Shown piece after piece: positions 18,232 to 27,068 of a stretch of DNA of 64,000 nucleotides (positions within the stretch are counted from its first letter, which is position 1; every line of letters starts with the position of its first letter). Location of the stretch: NCBI RefSeq assembly GCF_001048695.1, contig NZ_CVRB01000003.1, positions 806,001-870,000 on the forward strand, read 5' to 3'. A program made the translations under genes and the position numbers. The notes beneath the pieces are model-generated. The model saw nothing but the letters and a program-made list of their open reading frames with translations, was not told where the DNA came from and did no database searches. Source of the DNA: Neobacillus massiliamazoniensis. GTDB lineage: Bacteria > Bacillota > Bacilli > Bacillales > Cytobacillaceae.

Positions 18232-19253
18232 TACCTCACCCCTTCTCTTGGTTTACTAGTTTCAAAGAGCAGGCAGGCAACTTCATGGCCTAGTTGAATC
18301 TCAGAAAGGCTCGGAGTTACAGTAAAACATGCCGGCATTGCCTTTGGACAGCGGTTTGCAAAGCGGCAGCCCACTTCCGGCATATTCGTGAGCGATGGGA
18401 CCATTCCTTGAATCGAGCTTAATCGTTCTTCATTAGAGTCCATTTTCGGAATGGCACCTAATAAAAGGGTCGTATATGGATGCTTTGGATTATTAAACAA
18501 TGTATCTGCGTCAGTCCGTTCTACAATTTTTCCTGCATACATTACGATAATTTCATCGCACATTTCAGCTACAACACCTAAATCATGGGTAATGAGAATA
18601 ATAGACATATCATTTATTGTTTGAATTTCTTTAAGTAGATCAAGTATTTGAGCCTGGACTGTTACATCAAGTGCTGTTGTCGGCTCATCGGCTATTAATA
18701 GCTTGGGCTGACACGCGATAGCCATAGCAATCATGACCCGTTGTCTCATCCCGCCTGATAATTGGTGTGGATATTCATCAACTATCTTTTCTGGTCTTGA
18801 AATCCCAACGCTCTTTAATAATGCAATTGATTTTAAGCGAGCTTCCTTTTTGGATATTTTCATGTGGTTAAAAAAGACCTCTTGGAGCTGATAGCCAATG
18901 TTAAATACCGGATTTAAAGAAGTCATCGGCTCTTGAAAGATCATAGAGATGTCTTTCCCGCGAATTTTATTAATCTGTGCCTCCGACATTTTCTCAAGAT
19001 TTATACCGTCATAAATGATTTCTCCAGATTTTATTTTTCCAATTCCTTTTGGCAAGAGCTGCATAATGGAAAGGCTCATGACGGATTTGCCGCATCCTGA
19101 TTCGCCTACTACTCCGACAATTTGTCGAGGCTTTACCCTAAAGGAAATATTGTCGACAGCATTGAAATCCTTTCCATTAATATCAAATGCTGTCTCCAAA
19201 TTTTTTACTTCGAGTAATGGTGCCTCTTTATGTAAAGATGTTTTGGGATTCAT
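18231..19253 (-). CDS. appD: Oligopeptide ABC transporter ATP-binding protein AppD
   Basis: First gene of the appDFABC operon, 340 residues. Walker A GESGCGKSV (about 52-60), signature LSGGMRQR, Walker B LLIADEP, D-loop TALD. It has a C-terminal cysteine set (GCRFANRCP, ACF, ACLL) like AppF and unlike OppD. A GAAGGTG ribosome site precedes the ATG. A 10-bp inverted repeat overlapping the promoter is described separately. Confidence 0.94.
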   Translation of the reverse strand: MNPKTSLHKEAPLLEVKNLETAFDINGKDFNAVDNISFRVKPRQIVGVVGESGCGKSVMSLSIMQLLPKGIGKIKSGEIIYDGINLEKMSEAQINKIRGKDISMIFQEPMTSLNPVFNIGYQLQEVFFNHMKISKKEARLKSIALLKSVGISRPEKIVDEYPHQLSGGMRQRVMIAMAIACQPKLLIADEPTTALDVTVQAQILDLLKEIQTINDMSIILITHDLGVVAEMCDEIIVMYAGKIVERTDADTLFNNPKHPYTTLLLGAIPKMDSNEERLSSIQGMVPSLTNMPEVGCRFANRCPKAMPACFTVTPSLSEIQLGHEVACLLFETSKPREGVR

Positions 19254-19278
19254 ATTTCACCTTCTAACTTTTTTGATT

Positions 19279-19309
19279 ATTCTGTTTATTCATTATATTT
19301 AAACAGAAT
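19279..19309 (-). promoter_or_regulatory. Inverted repeat over the appD promoter -10
   Basis: Perfect 10-bp arms ATTCTGTTTA (19279-19288) and TAAACAGAAT (19300-19309) with an 11-bp centre that contains TATAAT on the minus strand (19292-19297). The dyad ends 26 bp before the appD start codon. This looks like a repressor operator covering the -10, though a transcript hairpin is possible. Confidence 0.5.
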
Positions 19310-19378
19310 TCTATTACATAATTGTTACAATGACAACACTTTTTTGTATATTTGTAAATTTATATGCTATTTATAAAA

Positions 19379-19408
19379 AGAAAAGCCCTATTTCTTAGGC
19401 TTTTTAAT
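19379..19408 (-). terminator. Terminator after the yjaZ-like gene
   Basis: AAAAAGCCTAAGAAATAGGGCTTTTC on the minus strand, read in two parts: stem AAAGCC(T) / (A)GGGCTTT followed by TCTTTTT. It overlaps the end of the coding region. Confidence 0.7.
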
Positions 19409-20197
19409 AGAAAATATATTATTGCTTTCAATATATTTTGTGGCCGGAATCGAAAATGATAGTTTTGTAGAATATTGATTGTTTTTATAAAAATTTTCAA
19501 CAATATTGAATCCTAGCGCATAACCGAGTAACTTTGGTATCCTCCCACCACCATATAGCAGATCGTCATGAATCCGCTCATCTTTCCTTCTTGCTAAATG
19601 CCTGCTAAAAAACTGTTCCCAAAAATGTTCCATTTCACTTGCAGAATACAAACGACACCAGTTTGCAATATACGGGCGCCCACAGTTTCTCATAACCGCA
19701 TATTCGGCAAGCCCCTCGATGATGATGGAGTCTAATAAAGTGTATTCATTCATATTTTTATTTATTTTTCTTAATCGGCATACATGATGGAATTCATGAA
19801 CAAATACCGCCTCAATTTCCTTTAAATCTTCTACACCTGATAAAAACAGAAACATTTTGTCTGGAAAAGAAACACCTGATTTATTACTTTCCTGCCTTCT
19901 TATTAGAAAACCACCAGCTTGGTCTAGCGGAAAAAGAAAGATGGGAATGTCAGGTCCTGACCAACTGCTTCTATAATGCTGGAAAAGTTGATCCACTTTA
20001 TTCCATACGTTTTTTTCCAGCATCCACTTAAGGTTTTTCTTTGACAGCCTATTAGGCCTGTACATCCCAAATTTGAGTAATTGTTGATAAATTTTGTTTT
20101 CATTTTGTCCCTTAAAGTAGGGAATAAGCTTTTTGAACATTTCTATTGGACGATCAAAATCATCTTTAAGCCATTGGTCCGTACGGATGACACCCAT
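19388..20197 (-). CDS. yjaZ: DUF2268 putative Zn-dependent protease, YjaZ-like
   Basis: About 269 residues from the ATG at 20197 (MGVIRTDQWL). It contains the zinc-protease signature HEFHH (residues about 134-138) in the context FVHEFHHVCRL, and a downstream glutamate in EGLAEY that could be the third ligand, as in DUF2268 proteins. An upstream in-frame TTG at 20284 has no ribosome site and lies against the fabF terminator, so the shorter form is preferred; the ribosome site of this start is also weak. Position between app and fabF matches yjaZ of B. subtilis. No signal peptide; substrate unknown. Confidence 0.8.
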   Translation of the reverse strand: MGVIRTDQWLKDDFDRPIEMFKKLIPYFKGQNENKIYQQLLKFGMYRPNRLSKKNLKWMLEKNVWNKVDQLFQHYRSSWSGPDIPIFLFPLDQAGGFLIRRQESNKSGVSFPDKMFLFLSGVEDLKEIEAVFVHEFHHVCRLRKINKNMNEYTLLDSIIIEGLAEYAVMRNCGRPYIANWCRLYSASEMEHFWEQFFSRHLARRKDERIHDDLLYGGGRIPKLLGYALGFNIVENFYKNNQYSTKLSFSIPATKYIESNNIFSIKKPKK

Positions 20198-20290
20198 TTT
20201 CTCACTCACTTTCTTATCTTCTTCTGCTGACATTTTATGAGAATACCTATTAGATGTTCCTTTGATATCAATAGAGGTGTACAAACCAAC

Positions 20291-20325
20291 AAAAAAAATC
20301 GACCAGGCAAAAACCTGGTCGATTT
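20291..20325 (-). terminator. Terminator of fabF
   Basis: Stem AAATCGACCAGG / CCTGGTCGATTT with a 5-6 nt loop and eight T on the minus strand, just past the fabF stop. Confidence 0.92.
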
Positions 20326-20330
20326 ATCTG

Positions 20331-21572
20331 TTATGATTCATATTTTTTAAATACAATCGTTGCATTATGTCCGCCGAACCCTAGTGAATTGCTCATTGCT
20401 ACCTTGATTTCTTTCGGACGAGCAACATTCGGTACGTAGTCTAAATCACATTCAGAATCCGGTGTTTCATAATTAATCGTAGGTGGTATTATGCTGTCAC
20501 GTATCGCAAGCACAGTAAAAATCGCTTCAACTCCACCTGCTGCACCGAGAAGATGGCCTGTCATAGATTTCGTTGAGCTCATTGCTAATTTATAAGCGTG
20601 GTCGCCAAATACTTCTTTCACGGCAAGCGTTTCGAACTTATCGTTATATTCGGTACTAGTACCATGAGCATTGATATAATCCAAATCCTCTGGAGATAGG
20701 CCTCCATCATTTATAGCCATTTTCATTGCTCTTGCTCCGCCTTCACCGCCAGGAGCTGGTGCTGTAATATGATAGGCATCTCCGGTTGCCCCGTATCCTA
20801 CAATTTCCGCGTAAATTTTTGCTCCACGAGCTAACGCGTGTTCTAATTCTTCAAGAATTACAATTCCTGCCCCTTCGCCAATAACGAAGCCATCACGGTT
20901 TTTATCAAATGGGCGGCTCGCCGTTTGTGGATCCGGATTTGTTGAAAGTGCCGTATTTGCACAGAATCCAGCAACAGACATTTTTGTAATAGGGGCCTCC
21001 GCACCGCCTGTTACCATCACATCTGCATCGCCACGCTGAATTACCTTGAAGGCATCCCCAATTGAGTTTGTTCCTGTTGCACAAGCAGTTACCGTACAAG
21101 AATTAAAGCCCTTCGCACCAAGCGTAATAGAAACTTGTCCCGTTGCCATGTCAGGAATCAACATAGGTACGAAGAATGGGCTGACTCTTCGATAGCCTCT
21201 TTTTTGAAAATTTTCATATTGTTCTTCAAACGTTTCCATCCCGCCAATTCCAGAACCAATCCAGACTCCGACACGAGGAGCATTTTCATCATTGATGGTG
21301 AGGTTGGCATCCTTCACAGCCATTAATGACGCAGCAACTGCATATTGCGTAAACCGATCCATTTTTCTGGCATCTTTTCGTTCCATAAACAATTCAACAT
21401 TAAAATCCTTAACTTCAGCTGCTACTTTGGCAGGATATTCATCAGCATTAACCCTTGTTAATGGTCCAATTCCAGATTTACCATCAATAATATTTTTCCA
21501 GGTGGTATCTGCATCGTTCCCAAGAGGGGTTACTGCTCCAACACCTGTAACCACTACTCTGCGTTTTTCCAT
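20331..21572 (-). CDS. fabF: 3-oxoacyl-[ACP] synthase II
   Basis: Elongating condensing enzyme of type II fatty acid synthesis: adds malonyl-ACP to a growing acyl-ACP. The 413-residue protein has the Cys-His-His triad of KAS II: C164 (VTACATGTN), H303 (NAHGTST) and H340 ([10 protein letters not shown]). The [11 protein letters not shown] motif is at the C-terminus. In Bacillus it follows fabH directly; here two family C repeats (about 280 bp) separate them. FapR and temperature control of fatty-acid composition through FabF are known for Bacillus. Confidence 0.97.
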   Translation of the reverse strand: MEKRRVVVTGVGAVTPLGNDADTTWKNIIDGKSGIGPLTRVNADEYPAKVAAEVKDFNVELFMERKDARKMDRFTQYAVAASLMAVKDANLTINDENAPRVGVWIGSGIGGMETFEEQYENFQKRGYRRVSPFFVPMLIPDMATGQVSITLGAKGFNSCTVTACATGTNSIGDAFKVIQRGDADVMVTGGAEAPITKMSVAGFCANTALSTNPDPQTASRPFDKNRDGFVIGEGAGIVILEELEHALARGAKIYAEIVGYGATGDAYHITAPAPGGEGGARAMKMAINDGGLSPEDLDYINAHGTSTEYNDKFETLAVKEVFGDHAYKLAMSSTKSMTGHLLGAAGGVEAIFTVLAIRDSIIPPTINYETPDSECDLDYVPNVARPKEIKVAMSNSLGFGGHNATIVFKKYES

Positions 21573-21624
21573 TTGCTACAACTCCTATTCTCTTTAAGCA
21601 TTTCCTTTTTTCGTTAATAATTAT

Positions 21625-21906
21625 CTAGTTCAAGCACCAAGGCGCTTTCGCTTTTCTTATTGTCCAGCTCCAGCGCCTAGGGGCTCGGGGTCATAAGCCA
21701 ATCCGTCCTGAAGGTTAAAGATCAACCTTCACGCCGGCTCGTCTTATGCCTGTCGCCCCTGACCAAGGCGCTTTCGCTTTTCTATTGTCCAGCTCCAGCG
21801 CCTAGGGGCTCGGGGTCATAAGCCAATCCGTCCTGAAGGTTAAAGATCAACCTTCACGCCGGCTCGTCTTATGCCTGTCGCCCCTGACCAAGGCGCTTCC
21901 GCTTTT
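21625..21906 (-). repeat. Family C repeat, two tandem copies between fabH and fabF
   Basis: Two nearly identical copies start at 21660 and 21785 (period 125 bp), preceded by a partial one. Each has CAGCTCCAGCGCCTAGGGGC, GGTCATAAGCC, the hairpin GAAGGTTAAAGATCAACCTTC, TCTTATGCCTGTCGCCCC and GGCGCTTCCGCTTTTCTA. The last CTA is the complement of the fabH TAG stop codon, so on the minus strand the array starts exactly at the end of fabH. It fills the 334-bp gap. Confidence 0.9.
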
Positions 21907-22839
21907 CTACTTGCCCCATCTAACGGCGATTGCTCCCCATGTCAATCCGCCTCCAAAGCCTACCATAACAATAACATCATCGTCTTTAATTTTTCCAGCT
22001 TCCAGTTCTTCGACAATTGAAATAGGAATAGAAGCGGCTGAAGTATTACCATATTTATGAACGGTTTTGGACATTTTTTCAACTGGTAGCTCTAACCGCT
22101 GTCTTGAAGCCTCCATAATCCGAATATTGGCTTGGTGGGGGATCAGGAGATCTACATCCTCTTTTGATAAGCCTGCTTTTTCAAGAACATTAACGCAGCT
22201 ATCGCCCATTTGTCTGACAGCAAATTTAAATACTTCACGGCCATTCATGATGATATATTCGTCCTGGTATAGATGTTTTGCTCCTGTTCCGTCTGCTCCA
22301 AGCTCGAATGCGAGAATACCTCGATTCTCAGAAACAGGTCCAATGACAGCTGCACCAGCCCCGTCACCAAACAATACAGCAGTACCTCGATCATTCCAAT
22401 CCGTTATTTTCGAAAGCTTTTCAACACCGATTACGAGTACATGCTTATATACACCCGTTTCAATAAATTGTGCCGCTGTAATAACTCCATACATAAAACC
22501 TGCACAAGCTGCGCTGATATCCATAGCTGCTGCCTTTTTTGCCCCTAATCTTTCTTGGATCATGCAGGCAACAGATGGAAATGGCTGATCTGCTGTTACG
22601 GTTGCTACTAATATTAAATCAATATCCATTGGGGTAATGCCAGCATTTTCTATTGCCTTTTGTGCTGCACCAAATGCCATATCGGATGTATCAATATTTT
22701 CCTCGGCGATTCTCCGCTCTTCAATGCCTGTCCGAGTACGAATCCACTCATCTGTTGTATCCATCATTTTTTCTAAATCAGCATTTGTTACTACTTTCTC
22801 AGGTAAATACCTTCCAATTCCAACAATCCCGGCTTTCAT
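21907..22839 (-). CDS. fabH: 3-oxoacyl-[ACP] synthase III
   Basis: Initiates fatty-acid synthesis by condensing acetyl- or branched acyl-CoA with malonyl-ACP. The 310-residue protein has the FabH triad C112 (AACAGFMYG), H235 (PHQANIR) and N265 (YGNTSAAS), plus the C-terminal [10 protein letters not shown]. In Bacillus FabH enzymes prefer branched primers. The stop codon TAG belongs to the adjacent family C repeat. A long-spaced TTAGTA/TACTAA dyad at 22894-22920 upstream is reminiscent of FapR half-sites. Confidence 0.97.
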   Translation of the reverse strand: MKAGIVGIGRYLPEKVVTNADLEKMMDTTDEWIRTRTGIEERRIAEENIDTSDMAFGAAQKAIENAGITPMDIDLILVATVTADQPFPSVACMIQERLGAKKAAAMDISAACAGFMYGVITAAQFIETGVYKHVLVIGVEKLSKITDWNDRGTAVLFGDGAGAAVIGPVSENRGILAFELGADGTGAKHLYQDEYIIMNGREVFKFAVRQMGDSCVNVLEKAGLSKEDVDLLIPHQANIRIMEASRQRLELPVEKMSKTVHKYGNTSAASIPISIVEELEAGKIKDDDVIVMVGFGGGLTWGAIAVRWGK

Positions 22840-23047
22840 AGAGCCATCTCCTTTTGTAGTGAAAATTCCATTCTTATAGATCTAATATTATTATTAGTAA
22901 ATATTATGACTTGGTACTAATTTTATCAAATAAGACTTGATTTGGGCAACTGATAAATATCCAACATTCTCAGCTATTATCCATACCTTTTATACAAACC
23001 ATCATAATCTATGATTAACAAATCAGTTTAGAAGGGGCTGTTAAAGA

Positions 23048-23347
23048 ATGGAGGAACAGAATATCTCTGAGGAGAGCGGTCGATCGAATCACGAAGAAAG
23101 TCCTGAACAAGAAAAATGGAACCTTGAAAAACCCAGTCATGAAGATATGTGGACTAGTTTCATGTTTGGGTCTGGACCGAGACATCCCACAAATAAACAA
23201 CAGAATGAACCACAAGCAAATCAATCGTATATTGATTATGAAGAGCTAATGAGTAATATTGATACACTCGTGGTTTCAGTACGGAATTTAAAACCATTAT
23301 TACAGAAAGTCTATCCGTATATAGAGCAAATATGGAAAAAAAAATGA
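23048..23347 (+). CDS. Small hydrophilic protein, YjzB-position
   Basis: A 99-residue, charged, Gln/Asn/Glu-rich protein with no signal peptide or membrane segment. The N-terminal half looks disordered; the C-terminal half (about 60-99) looks helical and ends WKKK. AAGGGG precedes the ATG. It lies divergent from fabH and convergent with comZ, the location of yjzB in B. subtilis, but the sequence match is from position more than motif, so I give no symbol. A sporulation-coat role is possible and unproven. Its stop codon lies within a family B repeat arm. Confidence 0.65.
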   Translation: MEEQNISEESGRSNHEESPEQEKWNLEKPSHEDMWTSFMFGSGPRHPTNKQQNEPQANQSYIDYEELMSNIDTLVVSVRNLKPLLQKVYPYIEQIWKKK

Positions 23348-23470
23348 GGATATACCAAAACAAAGGGTCAGACCCCTTAACCAACAATATATAATTAAAC
23401 TTAGCAAAACAAGCAACTATATATTGAACGTTAACCGAGTGGCCAGACCCTTTCGGGATATCCTCATTTT
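23342..23470. repeat. Family B element (degenerate) between convergent genes
   Basis: Arms ATGAGGATATACC and GGGATATCCTCAT enclose an inner dyad (AGGGTCAGACCC and CCAGACCCTTT; ATATATAATT and AACTATATATT). The left arm holds the stop codon of the 23048 gene and the right arm holds the stop of comZ. Bidirectional terminator function is likely. Confidence 0.7.
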
Positions 23471-23658
23471 GGTTCTTTTCGACCTTCTTCAAAGCCTAAT
23501 TCATATGCTTCTTGCATCACTTTTGTAAATAGGTCCATGAAAGGCTGAATTAATTCCATTGATAACTCAACCCCAGCATTGTCCAACTGCTCTTTTGCTT
23601 CTGGTAAATACTTTAGTGCAATCTGCATAAAATTCATCGTCTTGTCTTGATTCAACAT
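23464..23658 (-). CDS. comZ: Competence protein ComZ
   Basis: Small (64-residue) helical protein matching ComZ in length and pattern (MNFMQIALKYLPEAKEQLDN, then VMQEAYELG). In B. subtilis ComZ represses comG transcription and is encoded with med. Here it starts 19 bp after med, with AGAAGGAGC as ribosome site, so the pair is an operon. Confidence 0.88.
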   Translation of the reverse strand: MLNQDKTMNFMQIALKYLPEAKEQLDNAGVELSMELIQPFMDLFTKVMQEAYELGFEEGRKEPK

Positions 23659-23677
23659 ATGTAGCTCCTTCTAAAGG

Positions 23678-24625
23678 TTATTGGGGTAATCTTCCCGTTT
23701 GTTTGTAATTCTCAATTTGTTTCGTTATTTTTCGTATGAACCCTTTATCTACTAAAGGGCTGAACTTTCCGAGGGAAATAACATCATCTTGGAAATCATA
23801 CGAAAGGTTCCCAGACTTAAGTTTTCCAAAATTATATTGATCTGCTGCCTTTTCATACAATTTATCAACCTGCTGAATGGTACTTGTAAGAACGGTAGAC
23901 TCTCCCAGATCGGACTGGTCTGAAACATAGCCAATTACATAAAGCCCACGTTCCTTTACCCTTTCAATAACTGGAACATTGAAACCATCTCCTGCAGGAT
24001 AAATAACATCGACCCCTGCGTTCATCATCCCGTCCGCCAATTGGATTGCTTTTCGATCATCATCCCAATTGCCAACATAATCGATACTGACTTTCGTCTG
24101 TTTATTCTCAGCCAGTGCTCCCTGGAAAAACCCTTCTACTTCAGGCTGCCATTTATAAGCGGCAATTACACCTACATTTTGGCCTTTTGACATGTGTGCG
24201 GCCACCATTCCTCCAAAATACCCCATTGCATATGATTTAAAACTTAGGCTTGTCGTATTTTCATTTTTAGCATTCCCGTTAAAACTGACAAAATGGATTT
24301 TAGGATATTTTTTCGAAATTTTATTAAAATAGGCAGCATACTCCTCACCATTACCAAAAATTAAATTGACTCCTTTTTGGTCAAATTCTTTTACAGCTCT
24401 TTCTGCAGCAAGCTCAGAGTTAATGCCCTCTTTATAAAAAACGTCAACATTATATTTTGACTGTATTTTTAACATTCCTTTTAAACCCTTTGAACCCCAT
24501 ACTTGGTCATAGACAGTTTCAGGTACTAACAAGCCAACATTTTTTATTTTTCCTACTGGCTGTTTTTCAGAACATGCTCCAAGTAAAAGGGTGCAAAAAA
24601 GTATAATGACGAAACGCTTTAGCAT
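23678..24625 (-). CDS. med: Med-like BMP-family lipoprotein (positive regulator of comK)
   Basis: 315 residues with a lipoprotein signal peptide and lipobox LLGACSEK (Cys at about 18), followed by a periplasmic-binding fold of the BMP/PnrA type (VGLLVPETVYDQVWG near the start, VGVIAAYKWQPEVEGFFQGA in the middle). In B. subtilis Med promotes comK expression; related BMP proteins bind purine nucleosides, so a ligand-sensing surface role is possible. It precedes comZ in the conserved order. Confidence 0.88.
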   Translation of the reverse strand: MLKRFVIILFCTLLLGACSEKQPVGKIKNVGLLVPETVYDQVWGSKGLKGMLKIQSKYNVDVFYKEGINSELAAERAVKEFDQKGVNLIFGNGEEYAAYFNKISKKYPKIHFVSFNGNAKNENTTSLSFKSYAMGYFGGMVAAHMSKGQNVGVIAAYKWQPEVEGFFQGALAENKQTKVSIDYVGNWDDDRKAIQLADGMMNAGVDVIYPAGDGFNVPVIERVKERGLYVIGYVSDQSDLGESTVLTSTIQQVDKLYEKAADQYNFGKLKSGNLSYDFQDDVISLGKFSPLVDKGFIRKITKQIENYKQTGRLPQ

Positions 24626-24801
24626 TCATGTTATCTCCTTCTTATGACTGCAAAACCTATTTCACGTTTCTTTTACTATCCTTGAATAAAACCATTTTTG
24701 CCTCTTTATTCTAACCTTTTAAAAATAAAATGAAAAGAAAATTTTCCCTCCTTAAAAAACTGTAGTGAAGCCAATCCATCCTTTTACGAGATGAAATCTT
24801 A

Positions 24802-25644
24802 TTACCTCGTTAAGTACAAACGATGAATTTGATCCATTTGTTTATTCATCGATTCAGAAATAGAAGTAACTCTTTTGACCACCATTTTGCTTATTTGATG
24901 ATTCAAATGGAAGGAATCTCTATTATCAACTTGACCTACCTCCATATTTAGAAATGCCGCGCACCTTTTCCAATGATTTAATTTACCACTCTCAAGTAAA
25001 TAACTGCCTGGTTCCCTTGTTTCAATAACTTCTACTATTGTTTCAAGTGCATCTTCAATATAGATAGCATCCAACTTCATTTCTCTACTTTCCCTAAATT
25101 CTTCATTTTCATTTATTTTTGTTAAAATGGATTGTTGAAAAAGAAAGGTTGTTGGCTGCCACGGGCCATATACAGTTGGTAAATAAAACAACTGGATATT
25201 CTCTGTTAAGTCCATTGCTTGATCTAAAAAGCCTTGAAAATCACTCAATGTCGGTGAGTAAAAAGGCCTTGTCAGTAATTGAATAGGAAGAAGAAAGATG
25301 ATGAGATTACTCTTGTCCCTATTATGATCGAAATATCGTAGGATTGGGTCCGTTATTACTTTTTTCTGCAAAATCGTTTCTTTATGTTGCATATAAAAAT
25401 CGTATAACGAAAAAATAATAGTCGTATTATGCTGATCTCCATTTCCTCGATCTGCCCATAAAGAAAAAGCTTTTTCTTCAAAATTAGCATTCCGACCTAC
25501 TTCTAATCTTTTTTCTTCAAGAAAAGGTTCTTTTGAATCATTTTCAAGCTGAATGCCTTCAACTTCAATTCCTTTATTAAGAAGGGTTTGGCATATATGA
25601 AAACTAACAAAATCATATACATTAAAAATACAAGCCTTGTCCAT
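24802..25644 (-). CDS. yjaV: YjaV-like degenerate NAD-epimerase-fold protein
   Basis: 280 residues. Position next to med and yjaU, and the segment LPTVYGPWQPTTFLFQQ (about 167-183), point to an extended SDR/epimerase fold. The N-terminal nucleotide-binding loop, normally GxxGxxG, reads FNVYDFVSF and has no glycines, and no convincing YxxxK pair is seen. It therefore probably does not bind NAD in the usual way. Function unknown; the assignment rests on synteny plus this fold fragment. Confidence 0.7.
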   Translation of the reverse strand: MDKACIFNVYDFVSFHICQTLLNKGIEVEGIQLENDSKEPFLEEKRLEVGRNANFEEKAFSLWADRGNGDQHNTTIIFSLYDFYMQHKETILQKKVITDPILRYFDHNRDKSNLIIFLLPIQLLTRPFYSPTLSDFQGFLDQAMDLTENIQLFYLPTVYGPWQPTTFLFQQSILTKINENEEFRESREMKLDAIYIEDALETIVEVIETREPGSYLLESGKLNHWKRCAAFLNMEVGQVDNRDSFHLNHQISKMVVKRVTSISESMNKQMDQIHRLYLTR

Positions 25645-25725
25645 TCAATCTTCCTCCCCTAATTTTACATATTGAATCCTATGCGATTTCACTTGGAAAT
25701 ATTTCAGGTTAGGGGAGGTTAATCC

Positions 25726-26448
25726 TTAGAGCACTTTTTCATGATTGATTAAAAATTTAATAATAATTTTCCCTAGCTGCTGTTTTTTCTCAGGAACAAT
25801 AAAATATGGAGTGATTTTGGTCAAATTGAGTATATGCTGATATTGCTTTGATTGATTATAAGATTTCCCTCCGGATAGGACGTGAATAATTTTAACTGGA
25901 ATATCAAAATCCAACTTAATAAAGGTATCCGTGTTATAAACCATACTTATTAATTCATTTTCTTCAATTTGGTATGCAGATGTTAATTCCCTTATTAGGT
26001 TTTTATAAAAAAACTTATGCTCCTTTTCTTGTTCAAGATGAAATTTTAACGATAAAATTGGATTAATCAATACAACAGACCTTATTTGCTCTTTCATTTT
26101 CTCCATTAACTTTAATGCAACGAGTGCACCCATTCCATCAGCTAATATATGAATTTTCTGGTTAAGAATTTCACTTCGAATGACATGTTGGTACAATCTT
26201 TGGGCAAGCTGAACAGCATTTTCACTTCCCCAGTTCCGCCCGTAAAGATTTGAGGAAAAAATGGTGTACCCTGCTTTTTTTAATTCATTGATAATGTTCA
26301 GCTTCCCCTCATTTTGTGTCCAAAAACATTTATTCTCGTCCACAAAATGCCGCTCATCACCTATGATTAATACTCCGAATCCTGTAGGTTTATCCGGATA
26401 ATGGATGATATTCCACTCTTGGTCTATTTGAAAATTGCGGTTATCCAT
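25726..26448 (-). CDS. yjaU: YjaU-like alpha/beta-hydrolase-fold protein
   Basis: 240 residues with the pattern of a small alpha/beta hydrolase. FGVLIIGDERHFVDENKCFW is near the start; the nucleophile-elbow position reads ILADGMGALVALKLM (about 103-117), where the usual GxSxG serine is replaced by aspartate-glycine (ADGMG). A late aspartate or histidine is not obvious. It could be a non-catalytic member or use Asp as nucleophile. It lies 81 bp before yjaV on the same strand. Confidence 0.65.
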   Translation of the reverse strand: MDNRNFQIDQEWNIIHYPDKPTGFGVLIIGDERHFVDENKCFWTQNEGKLNIINELKKAGYTIFSSNLYGRNWGSENAVQLAQRLYQHVIRSEILNQKIHILADGMGALVALKLMEKMKEQIRSVVLINPILSLKFHLEQEKEHKFFYKNLIRELTSAYQIEENELISMVYNTDTFIKLDFDIPVKIIHVLSGGKSYNQSKQYQHILNLTKITPYFIVPEKKQQLGKIIIKFLINHEKVL

Positions 26449-26536
26449 AGATAATCTCCTTTTACATAATTCCTCAACCTATTGTATGCAGGTTTCCAAA
26501 AGATGCATGGGAGTTAGCCTAACTATACTTTTTAAT

Positions 26537-26783
26537 AGGCTGTGTTAAAGGTCATTGTTGATTTTTGAAACTATGTTGATTGGAGCGGAAGGCGCGAGAT
26601 CCTCGAAAATGCTATCGCATTTCCTTCGTGCGGTGTTGATTCAAGGATGTTTATTCAACGTCCTGCGGGAGTACGGGGCAGGGGAGACCCCACAGGCGCT
26701 TAAGCGCCGAGGAGGCTCCCCGGAACGCCCGCGGAAAGCGAAGCGCCTGGAGCGCAAATCAACAGGCAAGTTTAACACAGCCT
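26537..26783 (+). mobile_element. Family A MITE-like element, complete copy
   Basis: 247 bp bounded by a perfect 13-bp terminal inverted repeat (AGGCTGTGTTAAA / TTTAACACAGCCT) and flanked by the 6-bp direct repeat TTTAAT (26531-26536 and 26784-26789). The interior is GC-rich and self-complementary in places (GCGCTTAAGCGC, CGGGCAGGGG / CCTCCCCG-type blocks). No transposase is encoded, so it would depend on an enzyme elsewhere. It fills the 427-bp gap between yjaU and yjzD. Confidence 0.9.
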
Positions 26784-26875
26784 TTTAATAAGATAATTTA
26801 ATCCATTTTGTCATATATTTTTTTACATTGATATGGTATATTAAGAAAGATGATAAACGGTTAGAGGTGAAAAAA

Positions 26876-27058
26876 ATGCGATTCTTTTGGACTTTTTTCT
26901 GGTCGTTTCTTTTAGTGGAAATGCTTACATATGTAGTAAGTTCGATGATAGGCGTGGGATTTGACTTTAAAATTGGTGCAATATTATCAGTTTGTGTTAC
27001 CATTTTAATTTTCGTTGCATCAACTATTATTCCGAATGAACCCGTTGAAAAACACTAA
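26876..27058 (+). CDS. yjzD: DUF2929 small membrane protein YjzD
   Basis: 60 residues from the ATG at 26876, which has AGAGGTG upstream; the in-frame extension to 26828 lacks a ribosome site. Two hydrophobic segments (about 3-25 and 31-52) make it a two-pass membrane protein of the DUF2929 type. In Bacillus it sits near yjaU/yjzC; function unknown. Confidence 0.78.
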   Translation: MRFFWTFFWSFLLVEMLTYVVSSMIGVGFDFKIGAILSVCVTILIFVASTIIPNEPVEKH

Positions 27059-27068
27059 AAACATTTAA

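Noticed and set aside
20198-20284. TTG start extending the YjaZ-like protein by 29 residues
   Set aside because: No ribosome site and it abuts the fabF terminator stem; the ATG at 20197 gives the usual protein start.
26555-26788. 77-codon open frame in family A element
   Set aside because: Lies wholly in the MITE, no ribosome site, no family match; the same frame is broken in the copy at 1-210.
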